Positions 36,552-49,214 of a DNA stretch of 64,000 nt are shown here, piece by piece. The position numbers were made by a program, and so were the translations under genes. The notes beneath the pieces were generated by a model. The model worked only from the letters and a program-made list of their open reading frames with translations, did no database searches and had not been told where the DNA came from. Every line of letters begins with the position of its first letter. Position 1 is the first letter of the stretch. Source of the DNA: Thunnus maccoyii (lineage: Eukaryota; Chordata; Actinopteri; Scombriformes; Scombridae); the NCBI RefSeq assembly GCF_910596095.1, contig NC_056538.1:17346501-17410500 (forward strand), read 5' to 3'.

Positions 36552-39500
36552 ATTCTGTGAACATTTCATCAACACACACGCACACACAGCGGTATAGACT
36601 CAGTGTCAAACTCCTCCATGGTTAATGACCTCTCTCGTCTTTTTGCACCACCCTTTTGTCTTTCTTTCAAATGGTCTCATAGTTCAACACTTAATCTGTC
36701 GTTTGTAACTAACGGGCTGCGCTGGTTCTGAACTTTGAATTCTCCTCAGAGCCAGCGAGCTAGTTATCGGATGAGGGCAGGGAAACTAGTTTGACATGGA
36801 AATGTTTTATAGCCTTTGCATCCTTTCTGATTATTGTCACAAACCAGCTCAGTGAGTGACAAGTGAGCCAAGTTTTATCTTAAACAAATGAGCCCATTTG
36901 TAAAAGAACGAGTATGAAATTTGAAGGTGAGATGCATCAGTAGTTTAAGACATATATGGAGTGAGGGTGAGGGTGATGAAGGCAGCATACTCACTCCACC
37001 CCTGTATTATTACAGAATATGACAGAACAAGCCGTGGCCAGTACTCGATCACATATTGTGGTTTGTGGATGCAGCATGTCAACCTACACGTTACTAAGAG
37101 GTCAACTGAAGAGAGAAATGTGCAGCAGACTGCATTTCTTTACTAAAGAGCCACGCTCTCTTAGGTTGCACTGTTTACTGATTAGATCTCAGGATCTCAT
37201 GACCAATCACCATATGACTCTGACCGACTTCCCTCATGTTATACAAGTTTTTTATTTATATGTGCCGATGGAAACTTTCCTAAAATGTTTATAAAATACT
37301 TAAACAAGCAAATAACAGCAAACACCATAATTGGAAAGTTAAATACAAGGCCCCAAAGAGGCAAGCTTGTATGAACATTTGAAAGCAGAAAAAGATGCAG
37401 TTGTTTACCTTTGACTGTTAGCTAGCTATCTTTCTTTGAAATCATATTTGAGGCTAAACTTATCTTTTTTATCAGCTGTGTCCAGCCCTTGTTTACCTGA
37501 CGGCTTTCCTTCTGAATACTGAAGCTGAGCCACTGTGGCAGTTAGTGACTCAGTTTAAAAGCACAAACCTTCACACAAACTTTGTGATAAATCTAAGCAG
37601 TAAAGTCATTTCAAAAGAATCTGATTTTACCATGTTCATACCACCATTTTCTATACAAATCTACCATCTTTGCATCCAGCCCCCCCCCCCCCCCCCCCCA
37701 CCCTTTAAAGTAGGAAGAGGTGTAGAGAACGTCTAATTGAGCCCACAGGGAGAAAATGCAGGTAACAAACACCCACACAGTCTTGTTTTTCAACCCTTAT
37801 CCTGGATTTTATACCGGCGGGCTCTAACAGTAGGTTAATGTATATGAGTGCAGTCCAAAGGTTAGATAACCTTTGTGTGACTTGGAAAAACAAAATAAAT
37901 AAATAAATAAATAGGTCTCATTTAAATTTCTATCTGCCTCAGTCCCCGTACCAGAAATGTTTACTGTGTGTAATAATGTAAGTTGTTGATACATATTTCC
38001 AAATATAATTTAAGAGCTGTACATCACATTTCCAGACTTCAAAACTACTCCCACACTACAAAATTCACTCTTTCATTCATTTTCCCACTTCAGTGGTAAA
38101 AAAATAATCATAATATTGTAATTCTGTATTTTTAATTAATTGGGTATCAGAATAAATATATTTAAAATAACATCACCACTGCTGTATTTATAACCTGTCA
38201 TTGTGGTCAAATCCAGTTGGCACCTATGTGCGATGTGACACCTGTCATACATGTGTGTCTGTATGTGTCCTCTAGAGTTTCTAGTTTGGCAGTAGTGGCC
38301 GGGCTGCTGTGTGTGAAAGCCGAGCCTCAGCAGAGCTTAGCGGGGCAAATCCAGCTAATGCTGAATCATTCTAATTGTCCGACAGATCCAGGGGCTGGTG
38401 GGGGGATTACTGTGATGCCCCCTCAGCTAGGGGTGCTGACAGCAGTACAGGGTGTGGGATTTGGTCCCTTTCCTTTATGGATGAGTATCAGAGGCTTCAT
38501 CCAGGCTCACAGAGAAAGCCACCAGGATGAGTTTGGGCAGCCGCTGTTATCTGATTGGCTCATGATGACCTGATTTGACCTGAACTGGTGGTCACAGTCA
38601 CCTCTGGGAGAATGAGGACATAGTGACTCTTTTCTCCATTTTGTCTTCCTAGCTTTTTATGGTTGACCACTTGTAAATTTACTGTTGGCAGCCTTGAAAA
38701 GGTAAAATATTACTGAGGTTTTAGGTGTTTGTAACATAAAGGCTCGAAGTTTATTGTGTTTTGTGGCCCTGACAGCTGCTCCGCTATCAGTGTTTGTTTT
38801 CAGATTGGTGAAGAAAAGCTGTGATTGGCTGTTGCAAACATGTACAAACACCATAAAGAAGAGATCACCACCATAAAACTATTTTTAAATATATATATGT
38901 GTGCAAGAGGAACAAAACAATATCATGTTTTTCATAAAGAAACGTGCAACAAAAGCTCAGGAAGTATCACTTTATAGTCCAGATGCAACTGTGTTTTGAT
39001 ACAGTTCCACTTCAACATGTTATCCCCATTCATAACCTGCACTATGTAACTTTAATCAGAGCTGTCTTATCTTGTGGTCGTACAGGGGATTGTTTTGACC
39101 ATCTCAGCCCCCTGCTCTGTCATGTCTTATCTTCCCAGATCAGATTAGACTTCAGATGGCTAAAGACCACTAGGTTGACGCTGAGGGTGTGTTTGTGTGT
39201 CTATTTGTGTGTGTGGGTACAAGTCGATGGCTTTGTTTTCGGCTGCACAGGATGAGAGTTGTTGGTGTCTTTCCTTTTGCTTTGGGTTAGTACCAACATG
39301 GGCAGGTGTTTTTACCACATATACCACCTCTTCAAATGTTGTTTACTTCAGGTTTTGCCACTGTAAAGTGAAAAAACAGCAAATGCAGGAGACGGAGGAA
39401 TGTTAGATCCATATTCAGTATCTAAAATAATGAGATTGTGTGTGTCTGTTTTTAGTGTGTCTGTGTGTGTACATATCTCTAGTCTATATAGTGTATTTCA

Positions 39501-42500
39501 CATTCATGGTTACTTAGTTTTACTGGTGAGTTGGTAAATTAAACATGATGTATGATGTATCCCGTGTGACTAAATTACAGGAAATCTGTATCCCTCATCC
39601 TCGGTCTTCTGTTATGATTTGGCTGTCTTGATATCACATCTGTCATGAAGTGGAGGCTTTGAAAACTCACAACAGAACAAATTGTCCTTCAGCGTGACAG
39701 TGTTTTGTTTTTGTCCCAACCTGGGTCTTCTGAATCTCACCACCTTTCAGCCTTACTCAAAAACACAGATACGTATTGATTAATTTCTTTGTTTGTAGAG
39801 GTAAATTAAGGTGGTATTCAAGGTGGCTGTATAAATAAATCTCAGTTTTCTAGACATATCTAGAGTAGAATTCAGCATTTGGTGGATAATGCAAGGGGAT
39901 TCAAGATGGTGGTGTAGCAGACGGTCCATATTGCTGAACTCTGCACCACAGCATTGATAGTTTCAATTAGTATCTGTCTGGTGTTTTTGCAATAGATATA
40001 ATAATATGAGCATCGATGAGTACTTTTTGAGTCACTCTGACACCATGCTGTTGAAAAATGCCAAGAAACCAAGTAGGAGCTAATGCACCGTGAGCTTGTT
40101 TAGCCTCCCACCAGGTGCAGAAGAGCTAGCAGTCGCTAGCAAGACCAGTGCACTTGACCCTGCCCTTCATCAAGCCATTCAAGAAATTACAGATAATATT
40201 TCAAAAGCCGTTGACCAAAAGCTGAGCCCTCTATCCCAGACACTTCAGGCTCATGCATTGGAGCTGCAAAACTTTGGAAAGTTACAATTTTTTTTTTTTA
40301 CAATTACAATTTTTTTCAATATTAGTTCTGTTAAGTGATGCAGCTTCAACTCATACGAAGAAAGAAACACAAGAACTTTTCTATGTTGAAAGAGAAGAAG
40401 TGCCTCTCCCTTTAATTTTATCTGTTTTTTAAATTGTTAAAGTAACAGAGAGGCAAACGACAGAGTATTTAGAGACACCACCAGTCCCCTGGTTGGTAAA
40501 TGGGGAAGCCCCTTTGAGAAGCGCTGTTGTTGCTCTTATTATTTGTATTATAGTTCATTTGTTCTGTCGCTCAGCTACAATATCTTCAGGCTCACTATCA
40601 ACAACAAGGCTGCATCTTTTGGGAGATTTCGTGACTATAGTAAGAGACTATGGTTGGTAACATACTGAGACTGTGTACATGGAATATTAAGGGAAATCAC
40701 TCACCAATCAAGAGGAAAAAGGTTCTGTCAGTCTTGAAAAAGGAAAATGTTGATATAGCACTTTTACGCCTAAAATTTCAACTAGTATGGTTTTGAACGT
40801 ATATTAGTCAGGAAGACCCTATCTTTTAAACTGATAGATTGTATTAAGGACAATTATGGGTGACTTCCGCTTATTAAAGCTGTCATTCATGGAGAGGAAT
40901 TTGGTATCCTAAATGTATATCTCCCTCCAAGTCACCTCCTTCACTTGTCCAAATTGGCTGATTTGCCGACAGAGAATATTATTATGGGAGGTGATTTCAA
41001 TTGCCCTATGAAGCCATTGATTGATAGATTTCCCAGTGATCCCTTGTCTGCCTCTCCACAGACAAAACATATTGCTGGTCTTTGCGAAGAACTGGGTTAT
41101 ATGGATGTGTGGAGAAAACCTCACCCTGCAGATAAAGAATACACTTTTTTCTCTAACCCACATAGGCGCTATTTGAGAATCGGCTACTTTTTCACCCCGA
41201 AACCATGCTGAAAATTGGAGATATTGTCATATCTGACCATGCATACTTAGATATTGAACCTGAAAATGCTGGAGGACAGTCTTGGCACTGGAGGTTGAAC
41301 CTTTTCATTTTAAAAGATCACAAATGTGTATATTATTTTACATCTGATTCAAAGCCTTTCTTTCTCTCAACTCTCCTTCAGCCGGTAGCCCATCCTTGCT
41401 CTGGGAAACCTCTAAGGCCTATGTTAGGGGGGTAATAATTTCTTACATAGCCAGCAAGAGATGTAAATCTGCAGAGCAACAAAAGGTGTTAGAAGCAAGA
41501 CTTACTATAGCAGTGAAGGAATATATTAGGAAACCCACAGGGTCCAGACTGAAGGAAATCACAGCCATTAACTGCACATTAAAGTCACTATACCACTCTG
41601 AGCAAAGCAAAGATGCGCAAACAATAATGGAAAAAATGTTTTCCAGGCTCTTCCTGATTTAGCCACTGATGAGAAGTCCCGCCTTAATGCTCCAATTTCT
41701 AAACATGAGGTACAAGAAGCCGTCAGGTTACTTCAGAGTGGAAAAGCGCCAGTCCCTGATGGGCTCACTAGTGATTTTTACAAGGAATTCAGAGACTTGT
41801 TAACATCCCTTTTTAGACATGCTAAACCATTCATTCGATACTGGCCTCCTACCCGCATCACTAAGAGAGACCAACATTTCTTTAATTCTCAAAAAAGGGA
41901 AGTGTCCAGAAAATTGCGCCTCCTCAAACCTCAAAGTCATATCCAAAGTCCTGGCAACTGGTCTGGAAAGCCTTCTGTCTCGCATAATTAAAGAAGATCA
42001 AACAGGCTTTAGTAAAGGCTGTAATTCTGGTAATGACATCAGAACATCAGCAGGACCTGGAGTGAATGAATCTGCCTCCTCATATCCTGGATGGACAGAG
42101 TTTAACTTCTAAAAATGATTGTTCTCCCTCGTTTGCTTCATCCAATGAGAATGATTCCCATTTTATTTACACATAAAATAATTCATAAGATAAATGGATG
42201 GTTTAGCTCTTTCATTTGGCATAACTAAAGATGTCCTGCTTACAGTTCCCAAGTGAGAATAGTAGTCTGGATCTTCCAGACCTCAAAAAATATCAATAAA
42301 CGCCCTCTTACAATATGCAACAGACTGGGTTTATAATAATACTTTTACGTTGCGTTGTCTAAATGTCCTCTCCCAAATTTACTCTAAGAAATCTGAAATC
42401 TCTTTGAGGATGGAGTCCTTTAATCAGATATCAAATATGATGTACCCAGAAATGACCTCTTTCGTTTCTTTCAGATAAGAGATTATATTAAGAAAAAAAA

Positions 42501-43515
42501 CTTCATTAACTGATTTTAATGTCTCTGATATTGAAAAACAGATGTTTTGTACTGCATGAGATACATCAATCAGTGTCTCATATAACATTCAGAGGAAGTA
42601 AAAAACAATCTGTAACCAAACCAGGGCATTAGAACTCAAAATATTACACAGATTGCATTTATCACCTGATCGCCTCTCCAAATTTAAGCCCACCGACTCA
42701 CTGTTGTGCCTCAAATGCAGAACTAATATTGGCAGCCTTACACATTGTCTTTGGTCCTGCCCCAAATTACAAAAATACTGTATGAAACGTACAACATGTT
42801 AGGAACTGAGCTTCTCCTTGGTCTTCCTCGTATGCACATTACTAATGAACATCATAGAAAACTGTTCAACGTCTTGACATTTCATGAAAGGAAAAACATA
42901 TTACTTCAGCATATTCCACTGGACCTCCTGACTTGTCTAATACACTCCAAGACAGCTAACTTCACCAAAATGTGGAAACTTTTTTTTTCTTGAATATGTA
43001 AATGTGTCTAGAGCTTTTATACGAAACATATGAGATGCTGAGGTCCAACTATGATGGTTGTTGTTGTGAAATTGTGATAGCTGACTCAAAATGATGAGCA
43101 ATGTTTGACAGATGTGCCTTTTTGTTTTCTTTTTTTCTTTCTATCTCTCTCTCTTTTGTCAGTGCTGAGCTGTACAGTGTTACATTTTAAATTTTAAATT
43201 GTTGTTATCCTTTTCTATCTTTTGTTTGTTAAGTGGATAATGAAAAACTCCATAAAAGGCCATTAAGGGACAGAACAAACAGAGATGATTATTGCATTAT
43301 TAAAGCATAATTCAGCTCTGGTTACCAACTGATTTATTTGTTTGTTTGTTGCCTGCTTCAATGTCCTCGGTCATAACAGGGTGTCAGTGATCACTTTGCT
43401 TATCCAGCCGTTTTGACACTCAGCATGTGTAGCACCTCCCATACAGTCACCTGCCCAGCCAGGGAGGAATGTCACAGCAGAGTGACCGACCTACACCACA
43501 GTGTGATCTCACAAA

Positions 43516-43592
<77 letters not shown>

Positions 43593-45657
43593 CTTTGTTT
43601 TGTACTGAAAAGCCTCGCGTCCTGTTGACATAACTGTTTTCCCTCCCGTCGTGCTGACTTTGATGAAGCAGGCTGTTTGCGTTGCTAAATACAGTGCATT
43701 GACTGTCATCAGTGAAATTACTCACCATCATTGTTGGCCATCGCTGTCATAATGACCTGACTACAGGTGAAGGGTTGATTTTTACTGTGATTACTCAGGG
43801 TGTGTATTTGAGTCACAGATAATCCTACAATCACTGCTTTTATTGCTCAGCTACAGATTTTAGAGGAATATCGTTTCCACCCTGATACCTACAAGGCCAT
43901 AAAGATGTCTGTCCAACACTTTAATCCAAAGCAAAATATTTCAGTAACTACTGGCCATGTTACCATTAAATTTAGTCTGGAGACTTTTCAGCCAGCAACA
44001 CAAACAGTTTGGGATGGTGTGTTGCTGACTTTCCTCACATGCCATGTTGCCTAACCTACTACAGCGTGTCGCATGACTGTTTGAGAGAAGACATCCTGTG
44101 ACCTTACACAAAAACACACATCCACAAACACAAGATCCTTCTCCAACTGAGCCATGACTGATGGTAAAAGGTCTGATGGTAAAGGTTCATTTACACCACA
44201 GCATGTCCCATGACATGTAAAAACTTCACACTCAGAGTTAGACTTTTGACTGTTTTCTACTTGTAGTGCACTTCTTTCACTTTCTGTCCTACACTGCACC
44301 CATCTGCACTCAGTTTACAGCAGTTCAAAACTAAAGTACAATGTATCTGAACACAGTTTGTTGTCCAGCTTCACTGTGAGTGTGAGCTGAGTGTGAATGA
44401 GGCTGGTGAATGTGTCTCCCATGGAGAGTTGGCTGAACAGCCTGTTTTGGTGTGAAACACATCTGTCATCCAGATTTTTACACCTGTAACACAGCAGCTG
44501 TGTGTGTTAGACAACAGCTTTCACTTTTGTCAGATATTGTATGTAATCCTTTTATTCGTCTGTCTCTTCAGTGTAGCGTCAGGAGACAGATTTATTGAGT
44601 GGCCTGAGTTCGCCATTTACAGACGGGTTTCGAATGTTGTTGCTGCCACCTTGTGGAGTATTTCTGTTATGTTATCTAACAGACTTTCATAAGTACTGCT
44701 CAGCAGAAATGAGCCATGTGAGCGGTGACCTACCACATGGTCCTTCACTGAAATACTTTCAAAAATGAAAGAAGGTGTTCAAAACATAAACACTGAAAGG
44801 GAACATGGTGGGAAAACTAAAATGTACATATATGTTATTAACTCTCAAGAGTTTCTTTGGCCACTGGAGTCTCCTCAATTTAAAGAAATGAAATTGATGC
44901 ATTGGTAAACGATTGTCAGCTAATATCAGCTTTAATAGCAAATAGATATGTTGGTAATATAAGTTTTCATCCAGTATTTGTCCATTTGTGGAATCTGCAT
45001 TTTTATTATCTTTTTTTCTAGGTATGTGTCACATAATCCAGGTGTCAAATCAGCAAGTGCATTAAACTACTTAAAGATTGGCACATCTGAAAAACTTCAC
45101 CTCTTTTGCATTTCAGCTGTTAACAAAAGCACATCTCTGTATTTATTACTGAAGAGGAGACTAAACTAAAACTAACAAAGATCAAATATTGTAGCCATTG
45201 TTACTTAATCATCAATAATTTATTATGTACTGGCACATCCATTGTAACGTTTATTTCCTGCTGTCTTCCCCTGCAGGTGATCACCTGTTTCGGCCTCTCC
45301 GTGCTGTCGTGCCGCTACGTGGGCTTTGCCGTGGTGGCTCTGTTGGTGGAGATTAACTCAGTGTTCCTCCACCTCAGGCAGATGCTGCGCATGGCCAGCC
45401 TCGCCACAGGCACTCTGTACCGGGTCAACAGCATGATCAACCTGGGCACGTACGTGGTGTTCCGCATCAACACGCTGGCCTGGATGACCCGCTGGCTGGT
45501 GCTAAACAGAGACAAGGTGCCCCTCCTGGCCTACACGCTGGGCAGCGTCGGTATGGCCATCATGACGGCCATGAATATTGTCCTGTTCTATCGGCTGCTC
45601 AGGAGCGACTTTCTGAAGAGCAGCACCCGGGAGGCCAAGAAAGAGAAAGAGATGTAG
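18744..45657 (+). CDS. tlcd2: TLC domain-containing protein 2
   Basis: TLCD2 is a multi-pass membrane protein of the TRAM-LAG1-CLN8 family, reported to affect the fatty-acid composition of membrane phospholipids. Four coding exons join in frame: 18744-18922, 19912-19994, 22880-22962 and 45277-45657, giving 241 aa (human about 264). The start is MELSSVILTTGGSYGFFRLV. The family motif NAWKWRNISTSFVHSL is at 36-51. The TLC core follows: IGYFIYDFFDM at 87-97, the His pair HHIVV at 112-116, and LLVEINSVFLHLR at 137-149. Further hydrophobic segments and a short lysine/glutamate-rich tail ending KKEKEM complete it. Splice phases are consistent at every junction. Intron 3 is 22.3 kb and full of transposon remnants, in contrast to the first two introns of 1 and 2.9 kb. 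In human, TLCD2 also neighbours PRPF8, which supports orthology. Confidence 0.95.
19163..19206 (+). repeat. (TTTTG)n microsatellite
   Basis: About eight to nine tandem copies of a TTTTG unit lie in tlcd2 intron 1, followed by TTTG units. Confidence 0.85.
20635..20700. mobile_element. Palindromic Tc1-like MITE
   Basis: CAGTCAAAAGTTTGGACACA at 20635-20654 faces its inverted copy ending CCAAACTTTTGACTG at 20700, with only about 20 bases between. This CAGTCAAAAGTTTGGACACAC sequence is the familiar terminus of Tc1-like transposons in fish, here reduced to two fused ends. It lies in tlcd2 intron 2. Confidence 0.75.
31795..31887. mobile_element. Folded fragment of a common fish repeat
   Basis: Left arm 31795-31819 (with GAATAGTTTTTGGGAAAT) and right arm 31858-31887 (ATTTCCCAAAATGTCAAACT) are imperfect inverted copies around a 38-base loop. 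The underlying AATAGTTTGACATTTTGGGA sequence is a widespread interspersed repeat in fish. It has no coding capacity. Confidence 0.5.
33391..33420. repeat. GC-rich perfect hairpin, 12-bp stem
   Basis: GGGCAGAGGGGA at 33391-33402 and TCCCCTCTGCCC at 33409-33420 pair perfectly around a six-base loop, TGTGGG. Three or four weaker pairs extend the stem outward. It stands out in AT-rich intron DNA. No mature microRNA sequence known to me is visible. Confidence 0.85.
33659..34338. mobile_element. hAT-like MITE with long inverted termini and probable target duplication
   Basis: The left end at about 33659-33730 (CGGAAGAACGGCCGTGCTTG then CAATT, T-run, AATG, GTTATCT) is mirrored at the right end at about 34270-34338 (GAGATAACGGCATT, A-run, TTGCAAGCACAGCC). 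The pairing covers about 50-70 bases imperfectly. CTGTATGTA occurs directly outside both ends (33650-33658 and 34339-34347), as expected for an 8-9 bp target-site duplication of the hAT superfamily. The 680-base element has no ORF of note and carries several internal GAGATAAC-type repeats. It lies in tlcd2 intron 3. Confidence 0.7.
35191..35282 (+). repeat. (TC)46 microsatellite
   Basis: This is an uninterrupted TC dinucleotide tract of about 92 bases in tlcd2 intron 3. Its six frames produce artificial Ser-Leu and Arg-Glu reading frames that are not genes. Confidence 0.95.
36518..36588. repeat. TG run facing a CA run (hairpin-forming)
   Basis: A TG tract ending in TGTGTGTGCGTGT (36539-36551) is followed after 24 bases by ACACGCACACACA (36576-36588), its exact reverse complement, including the interrupting CG. 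The two tracts can form a 13-bp stem. Confidence 0.8.
39891..43255 (+). mobile_element. Degenerate L1-clade retrotransposon
   Basis: This is a decayed, internally deleted non-LTR element in tlcd2 intron 3. Near 40100-40275 it shows an ORF1-like coiled stretch (HQAIQEITDNISKAVDQKLS). ORF2 begins near 40653 with the endonuclease start LRLCTWNIKGNHSPIKRKKV, and continues with IIMGGDFNCPMKPLIDR (about 40981) and SDHAYLDIE (about 41235). The reverse transcriptase shows LQSGKAPVPDGLTSDFYKEF (about 41732) and IIKEDQTGF, after which the region with the catalytic YADD is deleted. The ORF2 C-terminus follows (CLKCRTNIGSLTHCLWSCP, about 42710). Frameshifts and stops are frequent. Intact L1 elements are about 5-6 kb, and this one is 3.4 kb, ending in an A/T-rich tail. 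Confidence 0.85.
43256..45276. other. tlcd2 intron 3, last part
   Basis: This is about 2 kb of intron up to the last tlcd2 exon. It holds a long TG microsatellite (43518-43591). The acceptor CCCCTGCAG ends at 45276. No other gene is recognised. Confidence 0.6.
43518..43591 (+). repeat. (TG)37 microsatellite
   Basis: This is an uninterrupted TG dinucleotide tract of about 74 bases in tlcd2 intron 3. Confidence 0.95.
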
Positions 45658-46313
45658 GGAGGAGAGGAGGAGGAGGAGGAGGGGACACACGAAGGATTAG
45701 ATTCATCAACACACTCGTTACTGTATGTTAACACCCTGTGGCCTGGATTTGTTTTTGCTTTTTGTTTCTTTGTGTGTAATATACTCATAGCTGAGAGATG
45801 CAGGGATCGCTCTGTTTTTCTCATACTGTATAGGCGCACACACACTGACACACACAAGGTGTAATAAGTTGGACTCGCTCAGAGCACAGAATCACAAAGC
45901 CGTTACGCTGAAAGCTACATGGTCCCCATCAGTTGTAGTTTTAACTTTTGGCTTCTGTGTATGTGTGGTCCAGTTATCCTTGAGTGTCATTAGTGGCACA
46001 TTAATGCTATGAGGAGGATTATTTATATGAACAGTGCAAGACCTTGTAAATAACACCAAACGCATCATAGTCCCACAGGGTGTGTCAGATAAACCTGTTT
46101 AAAATGTAGCTTATGGTAACTGAAGACTGTTCATAAAACACCATATATATATATAATATATATATATATTGCCATAGGAAACAGCAACAAATACAAAAGT
46201 ATACAGTTATATCATAAAAAATATATTTTATTCATATATATTCTACACAGTTGTGGGTTATTTAAAATCTATTATGTAATAACAATATTATCAGCATCTA
46301 TCCATTACCACTG

Positions 46314-46319
46314 AATAAA
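46314..46319 (+). terminator. tlcd2: Candidate polyadenylation signal of tlcd2
   Basis: This is an AATAAA about 660 bases after the tlcd2 stop codon. Other AATAAA hexamers occur further on, for example near 48612, so a longer 3' UTR is possible. Confidence 0.4.
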
Positions 46320-46329
46320 GGATCAGTGA

Positions 46330-49210
46330 AATCTAAACCCTCTAGTTTAAAACTAGCACTGCAGAGGTGAAGATGTCTTTATTTTTTCCCACCAAATCTC
46401 CTCAACTAGAAACCACCTGCTACCTCAGAAAGCTTCTTTGCCTCTTTCAAGCACGAGCTTTGCTGTCAGTGTTTGGCAGGTTCTTCTTTATTGTAGAAGA
46501 AAAATATAAGAAAAAAGCAATCGAGCAAAACAAAACTGTACTATAATGAATTAATAGCAATCTTCGCTTAATGAGAAAATATGTTAATGGGGTGATAAAT
46601 AACTAAAATTAATTTCATAAGGATACATTTTTTGAAGTGGCATTTGAATAAAATCAGATTACATTTTACTTTTGAGTGTGTGGCCAATATAATGCAAAAA
46701 GAATTCTTCACCAAGTTGTATTAGGGCGCTCATCAAGTGATTTGATGTGATAAAGCATGAAAAAAATCAGTGATACATCAGTCACTGCAGGCCTTACATT
46801 CACCGTAACGACACAGTATAACCATGATCCTTAAAATAACTTGTGCACCTCAGATCTTACTGGCAAACGGTACTGTCAACCAAACCATTGCATCAGTAGA
46901 TCTCGGAGGAACAAAACCAAATTGAGTAGATTCTGGCTCGATCGGCTCGTTGATCAATTACAACGGCAAAAGGGAGAAAGGGTCCCGCCCGACCTCCCAG
47001 CAGCCAATGACCACGGTGTCCAACAGCAGTCAGTGACAAAGGTCGTCTGACAGCTCGCAACACACTTGAAACCTGTGAAATGACAGGAAAACAGAACAAG
47101 CTATATTTCATGGTTTGTGTTCCTTTTAGTAAACCATGATGTGATACAATTTGCAGTAGGAGCTTTCAGACAGGCGGGAGTTGTTATTCTTCATTTGGCC
47201 TTTGGAGGACAGCACACTCCTTCACATCACCTCAATGACCTCAACACCGCCAAGAACACCAGAGATGTCTTTATTTTGTAACGTCTTTGTAGGTCTTTGC
47301 CATCCTGCCTTCAATTTTAAGTCGCCAAGCAGTATGGATAGATGCAGAGCATTTCTGAGGTTGGTGTCGGAATAAAAACGTCTGAGATCTGTGAATACAG
47401 CAAACTTTTATACACATGGCGGCTACGAGGCGGCCTGCTCTACCAACTGACATTAGAGTCCTTATATGGCGTTGATGCCATTTATGGTTTGTGTTGACTT
47501 TTTGTGTATATTCATTGTTTTTTGGGGGGGTTCAATTGTGTATATTTGTAATTTATTTGTACTAATATGTTGTGGATTAAAATGCAATTGTGAAAAACAG
47601 TTGATTACAGTGAAACTGATATGATTGTGTAAGTCATGTTGTTGTGGGGCATTGTGCCACTTTGGGTCTTTTTTTTTCCTTTGTTTCCCCAGCGAATATT
47701 TTCAGTACCCAATGTCTCTTAAGGCACACTCATAGTCATCTCAACTATATCACAAACACAGCAGCATGTTAAGTATGTAAATAGACACCAACATACTTGA
47801 GATTGCAGTTCAAAGGAAACATCAGACCCACATACTGAACTCACTAATCTGCTTTAAGCACTTCAGCGCAGCTGACGAAGTTGCACGAACACTCCACAAA
47901 TTTTAACTCCTTGTCGACATTAAAATCGAGACACCACTGTACTAAAGACACAACGCTATTCAGGAGGAAGACAGTGGTGCTTGTTTATTGTCATCACGGC
48001 TGATTCTCAGTTGCCTTTTTGAGATTAAGAGAAACTCCCTTTTTGAAATTTTTTGTATTGTGAATATAGATTTGCATACATTTTTTTTCCCAATTCTTTC
48101 TGCAAATGTTTAGAGCAGCTTAAACTTTGTTGTTGTAGTGAAGACAACTGGTGACAATTGAAGTTATTTCTAGCAAGCAAGCTTATATTTGTGAATGTGG
48201 TGTATAAGGCTGTAATGTCATTGAAATTATACTTGTGTGATACCAGATTTGTTATTATGTCACTGTGTGCTTGTTGGAATTGTGATGAAGCTCGGCAGCC
48301 AAGTGGAAATGCCTCTTCATATCAATGTCGTAACCACACAGAAGGACTTATGGCCAAAAACAAGCCGGAGCACTGCTCTCTGCACTCCAGTTCCTGCTCT
48401 CTTTGTTTTTTTTCTATTATGTGCATTTATTTTCCGCCTACATGGCTTGGATTTAAAACCATGACTGTCCCAAGGCCACAGGATGATGACATGGTTTTAT
48501 ATTTGTGTGCATTGCACACAAGAAAAAATGATTTCAGGATGTAATTGCAGAAACAGTCACAGCGGCTACGGACTTATGTTGCTACACTGCCTCATATTCT
48601 TCACCCTACACAATAAATACGATGGTCAACTGTGATTTGGTCCTCATATTTTTTAAGAGTTTCTTTATTAGAGAATAGAAAAGACCATTTTTGGAGATAA
48701 ACAACATACAGTTAAGACCTTTTCCCGTGTTTGCTCATTTATAGACTTAATTTTCAGTCTGGTGATTGGTGTAATATTGTCCATTGTTAACAATTTGAAA
48801 AATGAAATTGATCACAACAGAGAAGACTTTTGACACTGTGCAGCTTGTCCAGGACTTCATTAAGGGGACAGAAACCTGGTTTACTGAAGCAAATGAGACC
48901 AACTGAGGGTCTGAGAGTAAAATCATCTGCTTTCTCTGAGCCTCAAACTGTCACGTTTCACAGACGTTTCTCTTGCGTGTAAATAAACTTTATTTTTTCA
49001 TGTTTTGTCAGAGATTGTTTTGTAATTAAAATTCCAATTTATATGTTTATAAAATAACATTATTGGTTTAACGTGAAAATAAAGATCACTGAACTAAATC
49101 TTGTTTTTCTTTTTTTTTTTTTACAACACACATTTGCCTGAGCTGCAGTAACTGGATTAGAAAAGGTCTTGCATTTTAATTTTGACTTATTTTAACATAC
49201 AGAGGTGTTG
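46330..49210. other. Region downstream of tlcd2
   Basis: This AT-rich sequence of about 2.9 kb may be the distal 3' UTR of tlcd2 or intergenic DNA. No protein-coding gene is recognised. The miR-22 mature sequence, expected near TLCD2 from human synteny, was not found by eye. Confidence 0.45.
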
Positions 49211-49214
49211 TCAG

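Larger units (their letters stand above)
34348..39890. other. tlcd2 intron 3, middle part
   Basis: This is about 5.5 kb of intron without a recognisable gene. Simple sequence includes (CT)n at 35191-35282, a TG run with an opposing CA run at 36520-36588, poly-C at 37680-37699 and (AAAT)n at about 37893-37912. ORFs here are chance or microsatellite reading frames. Confidence 0.6.

Noticed and set aside
43413..43731. Cys-Val and Thr-His repeat ORFs
   Set aside because: They are produced by the TG microsatellite in the tlcd2 intron.
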